Origin: an uncultured Mycoplasmatota bacterium
GTDB taxonomy: Bacteria > Bacillota_I > Bacilli_A > Izemoplasmatales > Izemoplasmataceae
NCBI GenBank assembly: GCA_913057225.1
Contig: CAJXNT010000011.1
Coordinates: forward strand, 1-33,789
DNA length: 33,789 bases
Reading direction: 5' to 3'
Under the pieces are notes generated by a model. It saw only the letters and a program-made list of their open reading frames with translations. It did not search any database and had not been told where the DNA came from. A program made the translations under genes and the position numbers. Below are positions 7,895 through 19,155 of this stretch, one piece after another (the first letter of the stretch is position 1; each line of letters begins with the position of its first letter).

Positions 7895-7965
7895 AAAAAG
7901 GTTTTTATCCCCATTTTTCTGTGATAGACTACTAACACTTAAAATCCTAAATAAAGGAGGGCGCG

Positions 7966-9327
7966 ATGGACAACACAATCATGTGGGGCGAAATCAAATC
8001 TCAACTGGCACACGAACTTGAGCCTGACACATTCCAAGAGATTTTTTCCAGCATCGACACCATTTATGAAATTAAGAATAACTTTATCTACCTGATTGTG
8101 GCCAATGAGTTCATTAAACGTCGCGTCGAAATGCTTTATCTCAAACGCATGAACCGGATGCTTGAATCGTATGTGAAAGACAAACATGAATTTCGGTTAA
8201 TCACGGAAGCACAAGTGACAGAGAAAATTAAGTCTCAGTCAGACTACGAAGAATCCGATGACGAATATTCATCCACCCAATCCAATCTCATTCCCGGGTA
8301 TACCTTTGATAACTTTGTCATTGGAAATTCAAACCGTCTCGCGTACACCAGTGCCCTCAAAGTGGCCGATCAGCCCGGGATTGTGGCCAACCCACTTTAC
8401 ATCTTTGGCGATGTTGGATTAGGAAAAACCCACCTGATGCATGCCATCGGAAATTACATCATCGAAGGCAACATCCACTCCAACGTTCTTTACATCAAAG
8501 CGGATCAATTTGTGGAAGATTACGTCAAACATGCCAATCGTAAAAAATACACAGAATTCACCAACCTTTATAAAGATATTGATGTTTTGTTGGTGGATGA
8601 CATTCAATTTTTAGCCAAAAAAGAAAAGTCTCAAGAAGAATTTTTTAAGCTCTTTGAAAAGCTCTATCAACAACAAAAACAAATCGTGATTTCATCCGAT
8701 CGTAAAGCGTCTGATTTACGGGATATTATGACCCGGTTAACCAGCCGATTTGCGTGGGGCGTTAACGTCGATATTAACCGCCCAGATTTGGAACATCGCA
8801 TCAAAATTTTAGAGAAAAAACTCAACGCCGAAACGAGCGAGCGCGACCTCATTCCAAAAAAAGTTTTAGAGTACATCGCGTCCGTCTTTGATAACAACGT
8901 GCGCGAACTCGAAGGGGCGTTAAAACGTGTGCTCTTTTATTGCACCGCGTTCAACTATGAGTTTAGCATCAAAAACGCTGAAATTGCGCTTGAAAATCTC
9001 ATCAAACCCAAAGCCAGCAGCCGTGATTTCATGAAAGAAAAAATCACCAATGTGATGAGTGTGACGGCCGATTACTTCAAAATTTCCGTGAGTGATCTCG
9101 TCAGTAAAAAACGCACACGCAATTATTTGTATCCCAGACAGATTGCGATGTATCTCATCAAACATTTATACGACATACCTTACAAAAAAATTGGGGAGTA
9201 TTTTACCAATCGGGATCACTCCACCGTGATGCATTCTGTGGAGAAAATTTACAACGATTTACACCTGGATGCAAACATCAAAGTGGATGTGGAAAAATTG
9301 TCGATAAAATGTGGAGAATCGGATTAA
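7966..9327 (+). CDS. dnaA: Chromosomal replication initiator protein DnaA
   Basis: DnaA binds the origin boxes, oligomerises with ATP, melts the DNA and loads the helicase. Visible parts are the N-terminal domain I (1-80), a short acidic linker (about 85-108), and the AAA+ domain III with Walker A GDVGLGKT (148-155) and Walker B LLVDDIQ (208-214). Domain IV ends in the DNA-binding helix-turn-helix with the family signature NRDHSTVMHSVEKI (415-428). Length 453 is typical. The start has AAAGGAGG at good spacing. A DnaA box (TGTGGAAAA, 9288-9296) lies within the last codons, and more boxes follow in the gap before dnaN. Confidence 0.98.
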   Translation: MDNTIMWGEIKSQLAHELEPDTFQEIFSSIDTIYEIKNNFIYLIVANEFIKRRVEMLYLKRMNRMLESYVKDKHEFRLITEAQVTEKIKSQSDYEESDDEYSSTQSNLIPGYTFDNFVIGNSNRLAYTSALKVADQPGIVANPLYIFGDVGLGKTHLMHAIGNYIIEGNIHSNVLYIKADQFVEDYVKHANRKKYTEFTNLYKDIDVLLVDDIQFLAKKEKSQEEFFKLFEKLYQQQKQIVISSDRKASDLRDIMTRLTSRFAWGVNVDINRPDLEHRIKILEKKLNAETSERDLIPKKVLEYIASVFDNNVRELEGALKRVLFYCTAFNYEFSIKNAEIALENLIKPKASSRDFMKEKITNVMSVTADYFKISVSDLVSKKRTRNYLYPRQIAMYLIKHLYDIPYKKIGEYFTNRDHSTVMHSVEKIYNDLHLDANIKVDVEKLSIKCGESD

Positions 9328-9398
9328 GTGAACCATCGGTTTTTCGCACCGCTATGATATAATTATGGGTGGATTTTAAACTTATCCACATTTCCACA
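9288..9398. promoter_or_regulatory. DnaA boxes at the dnaA 3' end and dnaA-dnaN gap
   Basis: TTTTCCACA on the minus strand at 9288-9296 (inside dnaA), a perfect TTATCCACA on the plus strand at 9382-9390, and ATTTCCACA at 9390-9398 form the second half of the bipartite origin. The 9399-9440 stretch that follows is AT-rich with an AATAATAAT run and is a plausible unwinding site. I could not fit clear DnaA-trios to it. Confidence 0.75.
9355..9363 (+). promoter_or_regulatory. Extended -10 promoter for dnaN
   Basis: TGATATAAT gives a perfect -10 (9358-9363) with the TGn extension; no convincing -35 lies 16-18 bp upstream. The same 12-mer CTATGATATAAT occurs at the spoVG promoter. The start site would be near 9370, just ahead of the DnaA boxes at 9382-9398, so DnaA bound there could repress dnaN. 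Confidence 0.6.
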
Positions 9399-9448
9399 CA
9401 AGCCAACAATAATAATACTTAAAAAAGAGTATATAAAGGGGTGAATTT

Positions 9449-10573
9449 ATGCGGTTTCAAATGAACAAAGACAAACTTCTTTATCACCTGGTGATTGTTC
9501 AAAAAGCGCTCTCCAACAAAACACCAAACCCAGCTCTCACTGGGATTAAACTGGAAGCTTTCAAAGATCGGTTGCAATTTACCACCAGCAACGGCGAAGT
9601 TTCAATTCACAAAGTGGTTCAAGATCCTTCACTGTCGGTGGAAGCCGAAGGGAAAGCCTTGATTCCGGGCCGGTATTTTGTTGAAATCATTCGCAAGTTA
9701 GACGGACAAAACGTTCTGCTTTCCGCGCTTGAAGATAACTTACTTAAAATTGAAGCCGATCATTCGGACATCACATTAAACTTGCTGGATTTAGAAGATT
9801 ATCCTCACCTCTTATTTAAAGAAAGTGCGGAAGTCATCAAAGTGAATGTCCGCGTCTTTAAATCCTTGGTGCGTCAAACCGCATTTGCGGCATCGTCGGT
9901 TGAAAACCGCCCCATTTTGACTGGGGTCTACTTCAAACTTGAAGGCAATCAACTGACGGCCGTGGCCACGGACAGTTACCGGTTGGCGAAAAAATCGATT
10001 GAACTCGATCAATCGTATGCCGCCACCGATGTTATTATTCCGTCCAAATCCCTCGAAGAGCTCGTTCGCATCTTGGAAGACAATCAAAAAGACGTGGAGC
10101 TTCATTTCAGTCCATCCAACGTATTATTCAAATACGATGGCACCGTCTTCTTATCGCGACTCCTCGAAGGCAATTACCCCGAAACCTCCAAACTCATCCC
10201 CAAAGAATTTCCCACTGAAGTGGTCTTTAATAAAGAACAACTCCTTGTCGCCATTGAACGGGCCAGTTTACTGTCCATTCGCGATGGGCAAAACGCCATC
10301 GTCAAATGTGAGATTCGCGACGATGATGTGGTCGAAATATCCTCCTCATCGCCCGAAATTGGCCGCGTATTGGAAGAATTGAATCCGGTTGAGGGTATTA
10401 AAGGGTCTGGCCTTAAAATTGCCTTCAGCTCGAAATTTTTAATGGATGCCCTTAAAAGCTTTAATTCATCGGAAATTAAAGTTGGATTTACCGGTGAAAT
10501 TCGTCCCTTTGTCATGACCGGGGAATACGATCCCGATTCACTGCAATTAATCTTACCGGTGAAAACCGATTAA
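9449..10573 (+). CDS. dnaN: DNA polymerase III beta subunit (sliding clamp)
   Basis: DnaN forms the ring-shaped dimer that tethers the replicative polymerase to DNA. The 374 residues match the family length and show the three-fold repeat architecture. Recognisable stretches include ENRPILTGVYFKLEG and TDSYRLAKKS in the second domain, and the C-terminal SLQLILPVKTD ending typical of the family. The start is preceded by AAAGGGGTGA. It lies 121 bp after dnaA, separated by DnaA boxes and its own promoter, and is closed by a strong terminator. Unlike many Bacillota, where dnaN runs on into recF, the downstream genes restart from a separate promoter. Confidence 0.97.
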   Translation: MRFQMNKDKLLYHLVIVQKALSNKTPNPALTGIKLEAFKDRLQFTTSNGEVSIHKVVQDPSLSVEAEGKALIPGRYFVEIIRKLDGQNVLLSALEDNLLKIEADHSDITLNLLDLEDYPHLLFKESAEVIKVNVRVFKSLVRQTAFAASSVENRPILTGVYFKLEGNQLTAVATDSYRLAKKSIELDQSYAATDVIIPSKSLEELVRILEDNQKDVELHFSPSNVLFKYDGTVFLSRLLEGNYPETSKLIPKEFPTEVVFNKEQLLVAIERASLLSIRDGQNAIVKCEIRDDDVVEISSSSPEIGRVLEELNPVEGIKGSGLKIAFSSKFLMDALKSFNSSEIKVGFTGEIRPFVMTGEYDPDSLQLILPVKTD

Positions 10574-10584
10574 TCCCATGCATT

Positions 10585-10617
10585 AAAGACCTCAAACGAG
10601 GTCTTTTTTTTATTTTT
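10585..10617 (+). terminator. Rho-independent terminator after dnaN
   Basis: A perfect 9-bp stem AAAGACCTC / GAGGTCTTT with an AAAC loop is followed by a long T-rich run. It ends the dnaA-dnaN transcript. Confidence 0.92.
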
Positions 10618-10623
10618 GTGCGA

Positions 10624-10652
10624 TTGTTTTTTACAGGGTCTTAAGGTATAAT
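10624..10652 (+). promoter_or_regulatory. Promoter for rlbA-recF-gyrB-gyrA
   Basis: A perfect TATAAT (10647-10652) lies 17 bp after TTGTTT (10624-10629), a half-match to the -35 consensus. A second TATAAT occurs at 10661-10666 in an alternating AT stretch. It follows the dnaN terminator directly, so the downstream group is a separate transcription unit. Confidence 0.6.
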
Positions 10653-10684
10653 TAGGCATATATAATATATATGAAAGAGACCCC

Positions 10685-10890
10685 ATGACAGCCATTGAAA
10701 TTAACACCCCATTTATCACGTTGGGCCAGTTCTTAAAATATGTGAATTTAGCGTCGAGCGGTGGCGAGGTGAAAGCACACCTGGCAGCGGCTCGTATTTT
10801 TGTAAACGGGGTGGCAGAAAATCGGCGCGGGAAAAAATGTTACCCCGGCGACCGCATTGAGATCGATGGAACATCGTGGTGCATTCAACC

Positions 10891-10900
<10 letters not shown>
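10685..10900 (+). CDS. rlbA: S4-domain protein RlbA (YaaA)
   Basis: This small S4-like RNA-binding protein is found between dnaN and recF in many Bacillota; in B. subtilis RlbA (YaaA) is linked to ribosome assembly. The 71 residues contain the S4 pattern: ITLGQFLKYVNLASSGGEVK, then IFVNGVAENRRGKKCYPGD and a final IEIDG strand. The ribosome binding site (AAAGAG) is modest. The end overlaps the recF start (ATGCAGTTAA), implying coupled translation. Identification rests on sequence pattern and conserved position; the biochemical role is known only from relatives. Confidence 0.9.
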
Positions 10901-13873
<2,973 letters not shown>

Positions 13874-13883
13874 GAGAAAAACG

Positions 13884-16439
13884 ATGCAAGACGATTTAAT
13901 CAAACGCGATAAAATGGACGACATTAATATCAGCGACGAGATGCGCACATCGTTTTTATCCTATGCGATGAGTGTCATTGTCTCACGGGCTTTGCCCGAT
14001 GTGAGAGACGGGTTAAAACCCGTTCATCGCCGCATTTTATACGGCATGGAAGAACTTGGCGTTCAGCCCGAAAAATCTTACAAAAAAAGCGCCCGGATTG
14101 TCGGCGACGTGATGGGGAAATACCACCCCCATGGCGATTCCGCCATATACGATGCGATGGTCCGTTTGGCCCAACCCTTCTCGACGCGCTATCCACTTGT
14201 GAATGGACACGGAAACTTTGGGTCTATTGATGGCGACGGGGCGGCTGCCATGCGGTATACCGAAGCCAAAATGGCTAAAATCGCCGCAGAAATGCTCGCC
14301 GACATCAAAAAAAATACCATTGATTATCAAGAAAACTACGATGGGTCCGAAAATGAACCGGTCGTCTTACCGTCCAAATTCCCCAATTTATTGGTCAATG
14401 GTGCGACGGGGATTGCGGTGGGGATGGCCACCAACATTCCGCCTCATAATCTCAATGAAGTCGTGGACGGATTGCTGGTCCTCTTAGAAAACCCAGACGC
14501 GGACTTAGACGCTCTAATGGAAAAAATTCCCGGGCCTGATTTTCCAACGGGCGGCATTATCATCGGAAAAACCGGACTGAGAGATGCCTATGAAACAGGC
14601 AATGGGTCGATTAAGATTCGGTCCAAAGCTGAAATCAGTGAAACCAAGTCGGGCAAACAGATGATCACTGTCACGGAAATTCCCTATCAGGTCAACAAAA
14701 CTCGCTTGCTCGAGCGGATTGCGGAGCTCGCCAAAGAAAAACGCCTCGACGGCATCACCGATCTTCGCGATGAATCCAACCGTGAAGGCATCAAAATCAT
14801 CATCGAGTTGCGCCGCGATGTCAGTGCCGAAGTCACGCTCAATAACCTGTACAAATACACCCCGCTGCAAACATCTTATGGCATTAACATGTTGGCCCTC
14901 GTCAACAATAAACCGGTGGTGTTAGGGCTAAAAGAAGCACTCGAACATTATCTAGACCATCAATTCGAAGTATTGGTGCGAAAAACCGCTTATGACCTTA
15001 AAAAAGCCGAAGAACGTAAGCACATTTTGGATGGATTGGTCATCGCCCTCGATCACATCGATGAAATCATTGAAATCATTCGTGGGGCCTATGACGATGC
15101 CGAAAGCCAAATCATGGAGACTTTTAAACTCTCCAGCGAACAAGCCAAAGCGATTTTGGAGATGCGGCTGCGTCGCCTCAGTGGCTTAGAACGCGAAAAA
15201 ATCAATTCAGAGCTTGAAGATTTGATTTTAGCCATTGAAGAGTTTACCACCATCTTAAACTCCAAGGAAAAACAAACCGAAGTCATTCAAGGCGAGCTGG
15301 AATCGCTCAAAAAGACCTTCGGCGATGATCGCCGGACGGAAATCTCCCAAGCGATTGATCTCGACATCGATGACGAAGACCTCATCCCCGTTGAAGATGT
15401 GATGATTGTCATCACGGAAGCGGGCTATACCAAACGGATGCCCATCGATCTCGCCCGCACCCAAAACCGTGGGGGCGTGGGGGTCACTGGACTGAAAACC
15501 CACGATGATGATGTTTTAGAACACATCATCCTCACGTCCACGCATGATTATCTGCTCTTTTTCACCAATAAAGGGCGGGTGTATAAACTCAAAGGGTACA
15601 AAATCCCCAGTTATGGCCGAAATTCCAAAGGCCTTCCGCTGGTGAATATTTTGAACTTTGAAGAAGGCGAAACCTTACAATCGGTCTCCACCATTCATGA
15701 CTTTGACGCCGATGAAACCCTCTTCTTTGTGACCAAAAAAGGCCGGGTCAAACGCACCAATGTGCACGCGTATCAAAACATCCGAGCCAACGGCATTCGC
15801 GCCATCGAACTCAAAGAAAATGACGAACTCTTGGCCGTGCGCCATACGAAAGGCGATCAAGACATCATCTTGGGCGCGTCCAACGGAAAAGCCATTCGCT
15901 TTTCGGAATCGGACGTTCGGGTGATGGGCCGCACCGCGGCGGGGGTGTCCGGCATGAAACTCTCAGACGATGAAGAAGTCATTGGGGCCGCCACCATCAC
16001 CGATGAGAAACAAACCATCTTAGTTGTCTCGGAAAAAGGCTACGGGAAGCGGTCTAAAGCTGAACTTTACCGCCAGCAAAAACGTGGAGGCCGTGGGGTA
16101 AAAACCCTTCATGTCACCGATAAAAATGGCCCCCTGGTGAAATTAAGAAGTGTGAATGAGGACGATGATTTAGTGCTTGTGTCCAATAAAGGCATGATGA
16201 TTCGCATCCCCATTGATCAAATTTCAGAATCGGGACGAGCGACCCAAGGCGTCCGCTTGATGCGTATGCAAAAAGGGCAACACGTGGCGAATATCGCGGT
16301 CGTTAAACACGAAGATGAGGTCGAAGAAACCTTGCTCAATGAGCTTGAAAAACCCGCACTCAAAGTGGAAGAATCATCGCAAGATGAGGCCCCAAAAGCC
16401 ACCCAGGAATCGTTACTGGATCTTTTAGACGAAGAATAG
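13884..16439 (+). CDS. gyrA: DNA gyrase subunit A
   Basis: GyrA cleaves and rejoins DNA and wraps it through its C-terminal beta-pinwheel. The catalytic tyrosine is Tyr125 in AAMRYTE. The quinolone-resistance region [13 protein letters not shown] carries Ser86 and Asp90 (E. coli S83 and D87), the sensitive-type residues. The pinwheel repeats span about residues 505-815, and an acidic tail follows. The first-blade GyrA box, normally QxRGG(R/K)G, reads QNRGGVG (527-533), with Val532 in place of the basic residue; a good QKRGGRG copy lies later at 732-738. Length 851 is typical. An AGGAG-type ribosome binding site precedes the start. A promoter for serS begins right after the stop codon. Confidence 0.97.
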   Translation: MQDDLIKRDKMDDINISDEMRTSFLSYAMSVIVSRALPDVRDGLKPVHRRILYGMEELGVQPEKSYKKSARIVGDVMGKYHPHGDSAIYDAMVRLAQPFSTRYPLVNGHGNFGSIDGDGAAAMRYTEAKMAKIAAEMLADIKKNTIDYQENYDGSENEPVVLPSKFPNLLVNGATGIAVGMATNIPPHNLNEVVDGLLVLLENPDADLDALMEKIPGPDFPTGGIIIGKTGLRDAYETGNGSIKIRSKAEISETKSGKQMITVTEIPYQVNKTRLLERIAELAKEKRLDGITDLRDESNREGIKIIIELRRDVSAEVTLNNLYKYTPLQTSYGINMLALVNNKPVVLGLKEALEHYLDHQFEVLVRKTAYDLKKAEERKHILDGLVIALDHIDEIIEIIRGAYDDAESQIMETFKLSSEQAKAILEMRLRRLSGLEREKINSELEDLILAIEEFTTILNSKEKQTEVIQGELESLKKTFGDDRRTEISQAIDLDIDDEDLIPVEDVMIVITEAGYTKRMPIDLARTQNRGGVGVTGLKTHDDDVLEHIILTSTHDYLLFFTNKGRVYKLKGYKIPSYGRNSKGLPLVNILNFEEGETLQSVSTIHDFDADETLFFVTKKGRVKRTNVHAYQNIRANGIRAIELKENDELLAVRHTKGDQDIILGASNGKAIRFSESDVRVMGRTAAGVSGMKLSDDEEVIGAATITDEKQTILVVSEKGYGKRSKAELYRQQKRGGRGVKTLHVTDKNGPLVKLRSVNEDDDLVLVSNKGMMIRIPIDQISESGRATQGVRLMRMQKGQHVANIAVVKHEDEVEETLLNELEKPALKVEESSQDEAPKATQESLLDLLDEE

Positions 16440-16468
16440 ATGACGCCTAAAACGTTGAGTGCTATACT
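16440..16468 (+). promoter_or_regulatory. Promoter of the serS T-box leader
   Basis: ATGACG (16440-16445, four of six -35 consensus bases) and TATACT (16463-16468, five of six) are 17 bp apart. The start site would be about 16475, exactly where the first T-box stem begins. It starts with the base after the gyrA stop codon. Confidence 0.65.
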
Positions 16469-16474
16469 AATAGC

Positions 16475-16678
16475 GTGAGACTACCGTTCAGCATGCGGGA
16501 ATTTTAAAGAGACTTAAGCACGGGTGAAAGCTTAAGAATTCCGGTTGAACCTTCCACCTCACAGGTTAAAAAACGGGTTGCGTCCGTTATCCGCAACTAA
16601 AGTGAACGAAAACTTTCGTTAAACAGGGTGGCAACACGGGTACACTCGTCCCTATTCCAAGGGGACGAGTGTTTTTTA
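16475..16678 (+). promoter_or_regulatory. Serine T-box riboswitch of serS
   Basis: The leader binds tRNA-Ser directly and allows read-through when the tRNA is uncharged. The base of stem I is GTGAG (16475-16479) paired with CTCAC (16558-16562). The specifier loop on the 3' side holds TCC (16553-16555), a serine codon. The conserved T-box sequence AGGGTGGCAACACGG starts at 16625; its TGGC bulge would pair with GCCA, fitting the G discriminator of tRNA-Ser. The terminator has an 11-bp perfect stem (16642-16652 with 16662-16672) and a run of six T. All elements agree with the serS gene that follows. Confidence 0.93.
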
Positions 16679-16693
16679 TTTCAAGGAGGATTT

Positions 16694-17965
16694 ATGTTAA
16701 ATATTCAAGCCTTACGTGACGATGCCAAAGACATCATCAAGCGCTTAAATCAACGAGGAGACGATTTCACAGAAGCCATCGAATCGATTCTCAAAGACGA
16801 TGCGCACCGTCGTCAAATTTTGGTTGAACTCGAAGCCTTAAAAGCCGAGCGAAACCAACTTTCGAAAGCCATTGGAAAAACCAAACGTGAAGGCGGCGAT
16901 GTCGATGCGATTTTAAGCCAAGTCGAGGCATCCAAAGAAAAAATCCAAGCGCTCGACAAAGAGGCGAATGCCGTGACCGAACGAATGCACGATGCGTTAT
17001 TGCGCGTCCCCAATCTTCCGCATGAGGCGTGCCCTGTGGGCCGCGACGAATCGGACAATGTGGAATTGAAAAAAGAAGGCTCGCCAAGAACGTTTGATTT
17101 TACCCCCAAAGCCCATTGGGACTTAGGCGTTGAAAAAGATCTTTTAGATTTCGAACGCGCGGGTAAAATCAGTGCCTCCCGCTTTGTGGTTTATAAAAAC
17201 GATGGAGCGCGGTTAGAGCGCGCACTGATTCAGTTTATGATGGACATGCACAGTGAAAACGGCTACCAAGAGCTGATGCTTCCGTATTTGGTGAATGCGG
17301 CCAGTATGACCGCCACCGGCCAATTTCCCAAGTTTAAAGACGATGCGTTTGAAGTGAACGATGAACGGGGATTATACCTCAATCCAACCGCGGAAGTGCC
17401 CGGGATTAATTTATATCGCGATGAAATCATCCCCTTAGATCAGTTGCCGCTCAAGTTTACGGCCTTTACCACCGCGTTCCGCCAAGAAGCGGGCAGCGCA
17501 GGCCGCGACACGCGCGGAATTTTAAGGCAGCATCAGTTTAATAAAGTGGAACTGATCAAATTCACGCATCCAGACACGTCCTACGATGAGCTCGATGAAA
17601 TGCTGGCGTCCAGTGAATCCATCTTAAAGGCCCTTAAACTTCCTTACCGGGTGGTTGAACTCTGCACGGGAGATCTCGGATTTTCCATGCGAAAAACCTA
17701 TGACATTGAAGTGTATTTACCGTCGTATGAGACCTACCGAGAAATTGGGTCCATTTCCAATGCCGAGGACTATCAAGCCCGCCGTGGCAACATTCGCTTC
17801 AAAGCCGATGCCAAAGCCAAACCGGAATTTGTCCATACGTTGAATGGGTCAGGCCTGGCCGTCGGACGGACATGGATTGCGGTGGTGGAAAACTATCAAA
17901 ACGCCGATGGCACGATTACGGTTCCCGATGTGCTGGTGCCCTACATGAAAAAAACGGTATTTTAA
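16694..17965 (+). CDS. serS: Seryl-tRNA synthetase
   Basis: SerS charges tRNA-Ser with serine; it is a homodimeric class II synthetase. The N-terminal part (about residues 25-105) is the long antiparallel coiled-coil arm that grips the tRNA variable arm. The catalytic core shows motif 2 FRQEAGSAGRDTRG, continuing through RQHQFNKVE, and motif 3 GSGLAVGRTWIAVVENYQ. Length 423 is typical. The frame is open 22 codons upstream through the terminator of the leader, but ATG 16694 follows AAGGAGG at good spacing and gives the family N-terminus MLNIQALRDD. Its expression is set by the serine T-box upstream. Confidence 0.97.
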   Translation: MLNIQALRDDAKDIIKRLNQRGDDFTEAIESILKDDAHRRQILVELEALKAERNQLSKAIGKTKREGGDVDAILSQVEASKEKIQALDKEANAVTERMHDALLRVPNLPHEACPVGRDESDNVELKKEGSPRTFDFTPKAHWDLGVEKDLLDFERAGKISASRFVVYKNDGARLERALIQFMMDMHSENGYQELMLPYLVNAASMTATGQFPKFKDDAFEVNDERGLYLNPTAEVPGINLYRDEIIPLDQLPLKFTAFTTAFRQEAGSAGRDTRGILRQHQFNKVELIKFTHPDTSYDELDEMLASSESILKALKLPYRVVELCTGDLGFSMRKTYDIEVYLPSYETYREIGSISNAEDYQARRGNIRFKADAKAKPEFVHTLNGSGLAVGRTWIAVVENYQNADGTITVPDVLVPYMKKTVF

Positions 17966-17970
17966 AAAAA

Positions 17971-17998
17971 ATGAGTGCGAGGATTCGCACTCATTTTT
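17971..17998. terminator. Bidirectional terminator between serS and the HIT gene
   Basis: A perfect 10-bp stem (ATGAGTGCGA / TCGCACTCAT, GGAT loop) is flanked by A-runs on the left and T-runs on the right, so it works for both converging transcripts. The right arm contains the stop codon of the HIT gene. Confidence 0.9.
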
Positions 17999-18404
17999 GC
18001 ATGTGAGACACAATGGAATTTTGCAAGGCACTGTAAGCGTCATGATCGACGTCCGGAATGGCTTTGTCAAGTCCCAAGTAAAGCCCATCATTCTCAAAGC
18101 GTGGAATCAAGTGAAAATGCAGATGGAACACGCTTTGCAAGGGCTTATCGTTGTTGTTGATGAGGTTCAAGCCAATGGGATGAAGCGCATCTTTAAGGGC
18201 TTGTGCCACTTTTGGAAGAGCTTCAAAAACAGGCTTGGCCACTTCAGGGGTCAGTTCATACAAGTTGGCAACGTGTTTTTTGGGAATGACCAATGTATGG
18301 CCACGCGTCACCTGTGAAATGTCTAAAAACGCTAAAACATCATCGTTTTCGTAGATTTTGTAGGCCGGAATTTCTCCCGCCACAATTTGGCAGAACACAC
18401 ACAT
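17991..18404 (-). CDS. HIT family nucleotide hydrolase/transferase
   Basis: HIT proteins cleave nucleotide phosphoramidates or dinucleoside polyphosphates. The catalytic histidine triad is HLHFH (His94, His96, His98) in FHLHFHLIPR. The N-terminus MCVFCQIVAGEIPAYKI carries the CxxC pair (Cys2, Cys5) that, with later histidines, binds zinc in the Hit/YcfF group. The frame extends 21 codons upstream, but ATG 18404 has GAGGTG upstream and starts like homologues. It lies 1 nt after the PpaX-like gene, so they form a two-gene unit. The physiological substrate is unknown from sequence; it is similar in type to B. subtilis Hit. Confidence 0.93.
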   Translation of the reverse strand: MCVFCQIVAGEIPAYKIYENDDVLAFLDISQVTRGHTLVIPKKHVANLYELTPEVAKPVFEALPKVAQALKDALHPIGLNLINNNDKPLQSVFHLHFHLIPRFENDGLYLGLDKAIPDVDHDAYSALQNSIVSHMQK

Positions 18405-18405
18405 A

Positions 18406-19062
18406 CTACACCTCGATTTTCGATTGAATATAGCGGACGATGTCGTCCATGGATTCAAAGATGACATCCGGGGTTATTTCGTTTAAATAATCTTTTCCTT
18501 TAATGCTCCAGGCGACGCCTGCGCCTTCAATCCCCGCGTTTTGACCGGATAAAATATCGCCATGATTGTCCCCAATCATAATGGCATAATCCGCCCCTCC
18601 AAGCCGCTTAAGAGCGACTTCGACCGGTTCTTGGTGGGGTTTGGGATGGTTCACATCATCCAGCGCCACAAACGCATCAAAAAATGCATCCAGTTGATAA
18701 TGGGTAAAACTTCGCCACGCGGCTTCTTTATATTTGGAGGTGACAATGCTGAGTTTAACGCCTAAATTTTTGAGACGCATCAACCCTTCCACCACCCCGG
18801 GATAAAGCTTGTGATGCTGGCTTTCATGGGCCACGTAGTGAGCTCGGTAGGCCTTAATCATTTCAGGAATTTGATCCGCATCGACATAGTCGCTAAAGAC
18901 CATCTCAAGCGTGGGTCCGATGAATGTGATGACTTTCTCTCGGGATAAGGTTAAATCGGGCCGGAATTTTTTAAAGGCCTGAAAATAACTTTCGATGATG
19001 ATTTCATTGGAATCAATTAAGGTTCCGTCTAAGTCAAATAAAACCGCAATATTTTTTGGCAT
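18406..19062 (-). CDS. ppaX: PpaX-like pyrophosphatase (HAD family)
   Basis: The protein has all four HAD motifs: FDLDGT (Asp10 nucleophile, Asp12), TSK (Thr108-Lys110), Lys141 in HPKPHQEP, and GDNHGDI (Asp165, Asp169). An alpha-helical cap lies between motifs I and II. The FIGPTLE, LDDVNHPKP and AGVAWSIKGKDYL stretches resemble PpaX, the pyrophosphatase that in B. subtilis removes the PPi made by HPr kinase/phosphorylase. hprK and lgt, frequent neighbours of ppaX, are not here, so a general phosphoglycolate-phosphatase-like role is the alternative. GAGGTGA precedes the start. It is cotranscribed with the HIT gene. Confidence 0.82.
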   Translation of the reverse strand: MPKNIAVLFDLDGTLIDSNEIIIESYFQAFKKFRPDLTLSREKVITFIGPTLEMVFSDYVDADQIPEMIKAYRAHYVAHESQHHKLYPGVVEGLMRLKNLGVKLSIVTSKYKEAAWRSFTHYQLDAFFDAFVALDDVNHPKPHQEPVEVALKRLGGADYAIMIGDNHGDILSGQNAGIEGAGVAWSIKGKDYLNEITPDVIFESMDDIVRYIQSKIEV

Positions 19063-19104
19063 TTTTCACCTCGGATTCATTTTACCAAAGAATCCAAGCC
19101 CCCG

Positions 19105-19132
19105 TTGAAAAAAGCCCTAAAAACCTTATAAT
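19105..19132 (+). promoter_or_regulatory. Promoter of pta
   Basis: TTGAAA (19105-19110) and a perfect TATAAT (19127-19132) are separated by 16 bp. The start site near 19139 leaves a very short leader before the ribosome binding site AGAGGTGA. Confidence 0.8.
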
Positions 19133-19155
19133 AATAACGAATAGAGGTGACTACA

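Larger units (their letters stand above)
7602..7965. other. oriC: Replication origin region upstream of dnaA (oriC)
   Basis: This 364-bp stretch has no gene. It holds the rpmH promoter, a TTTTCCACA DnaA box at 7703-7711 (plus), another at 7752-7760 (minus), and an 8-bp repeat array at 7753-7808. An AT-rich stretch lies at about 7800-7875. Two TTGTGTAAAG direct repeats, 11 bp apart (7845-7854 and 7856-7865), resemble weak boxes (CTTTACACA on the minus strand). A strong inverted box pair lies at 7872-7894, and a near-match TTATCCCCA at 7905-7913. Together with the boxes around 9288-9398 this is a bipartite origin flanking dnaA, as in Bacillus. Transcription diverges from it on both sides. Confidence 0.9.

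Noticed and set aside
7724-7978. 84-residue minus-strand open frame across oriC
   Set aside because: Its sequence is the translation of DnaA boxes and the repeat array, with low-complexity character; the region is better explained as origin DNA.
9399-9440. AATAATAAT run after the DnaA boxes as DnaA-trios
   Set aside because: The triplet phase and direction do not fit trios extending from the box at 9382-9390 on the expected strand. I keep only the statement that the stretch is AT-rich.
13884-16439. gyrA as ParC (topoisomerase IV)
   Set aside because: It directly follows gyrB beside oriC, has a late QKRGGRG box and a full six-blade-size pinwheel, so gyrase is the better call despite the odd first box.
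16628-16693. Upstream extension of the serS frame
   Set aside because: It runs through the T-box sequence and terminator; the ribosome binding site and family start are at 16694.
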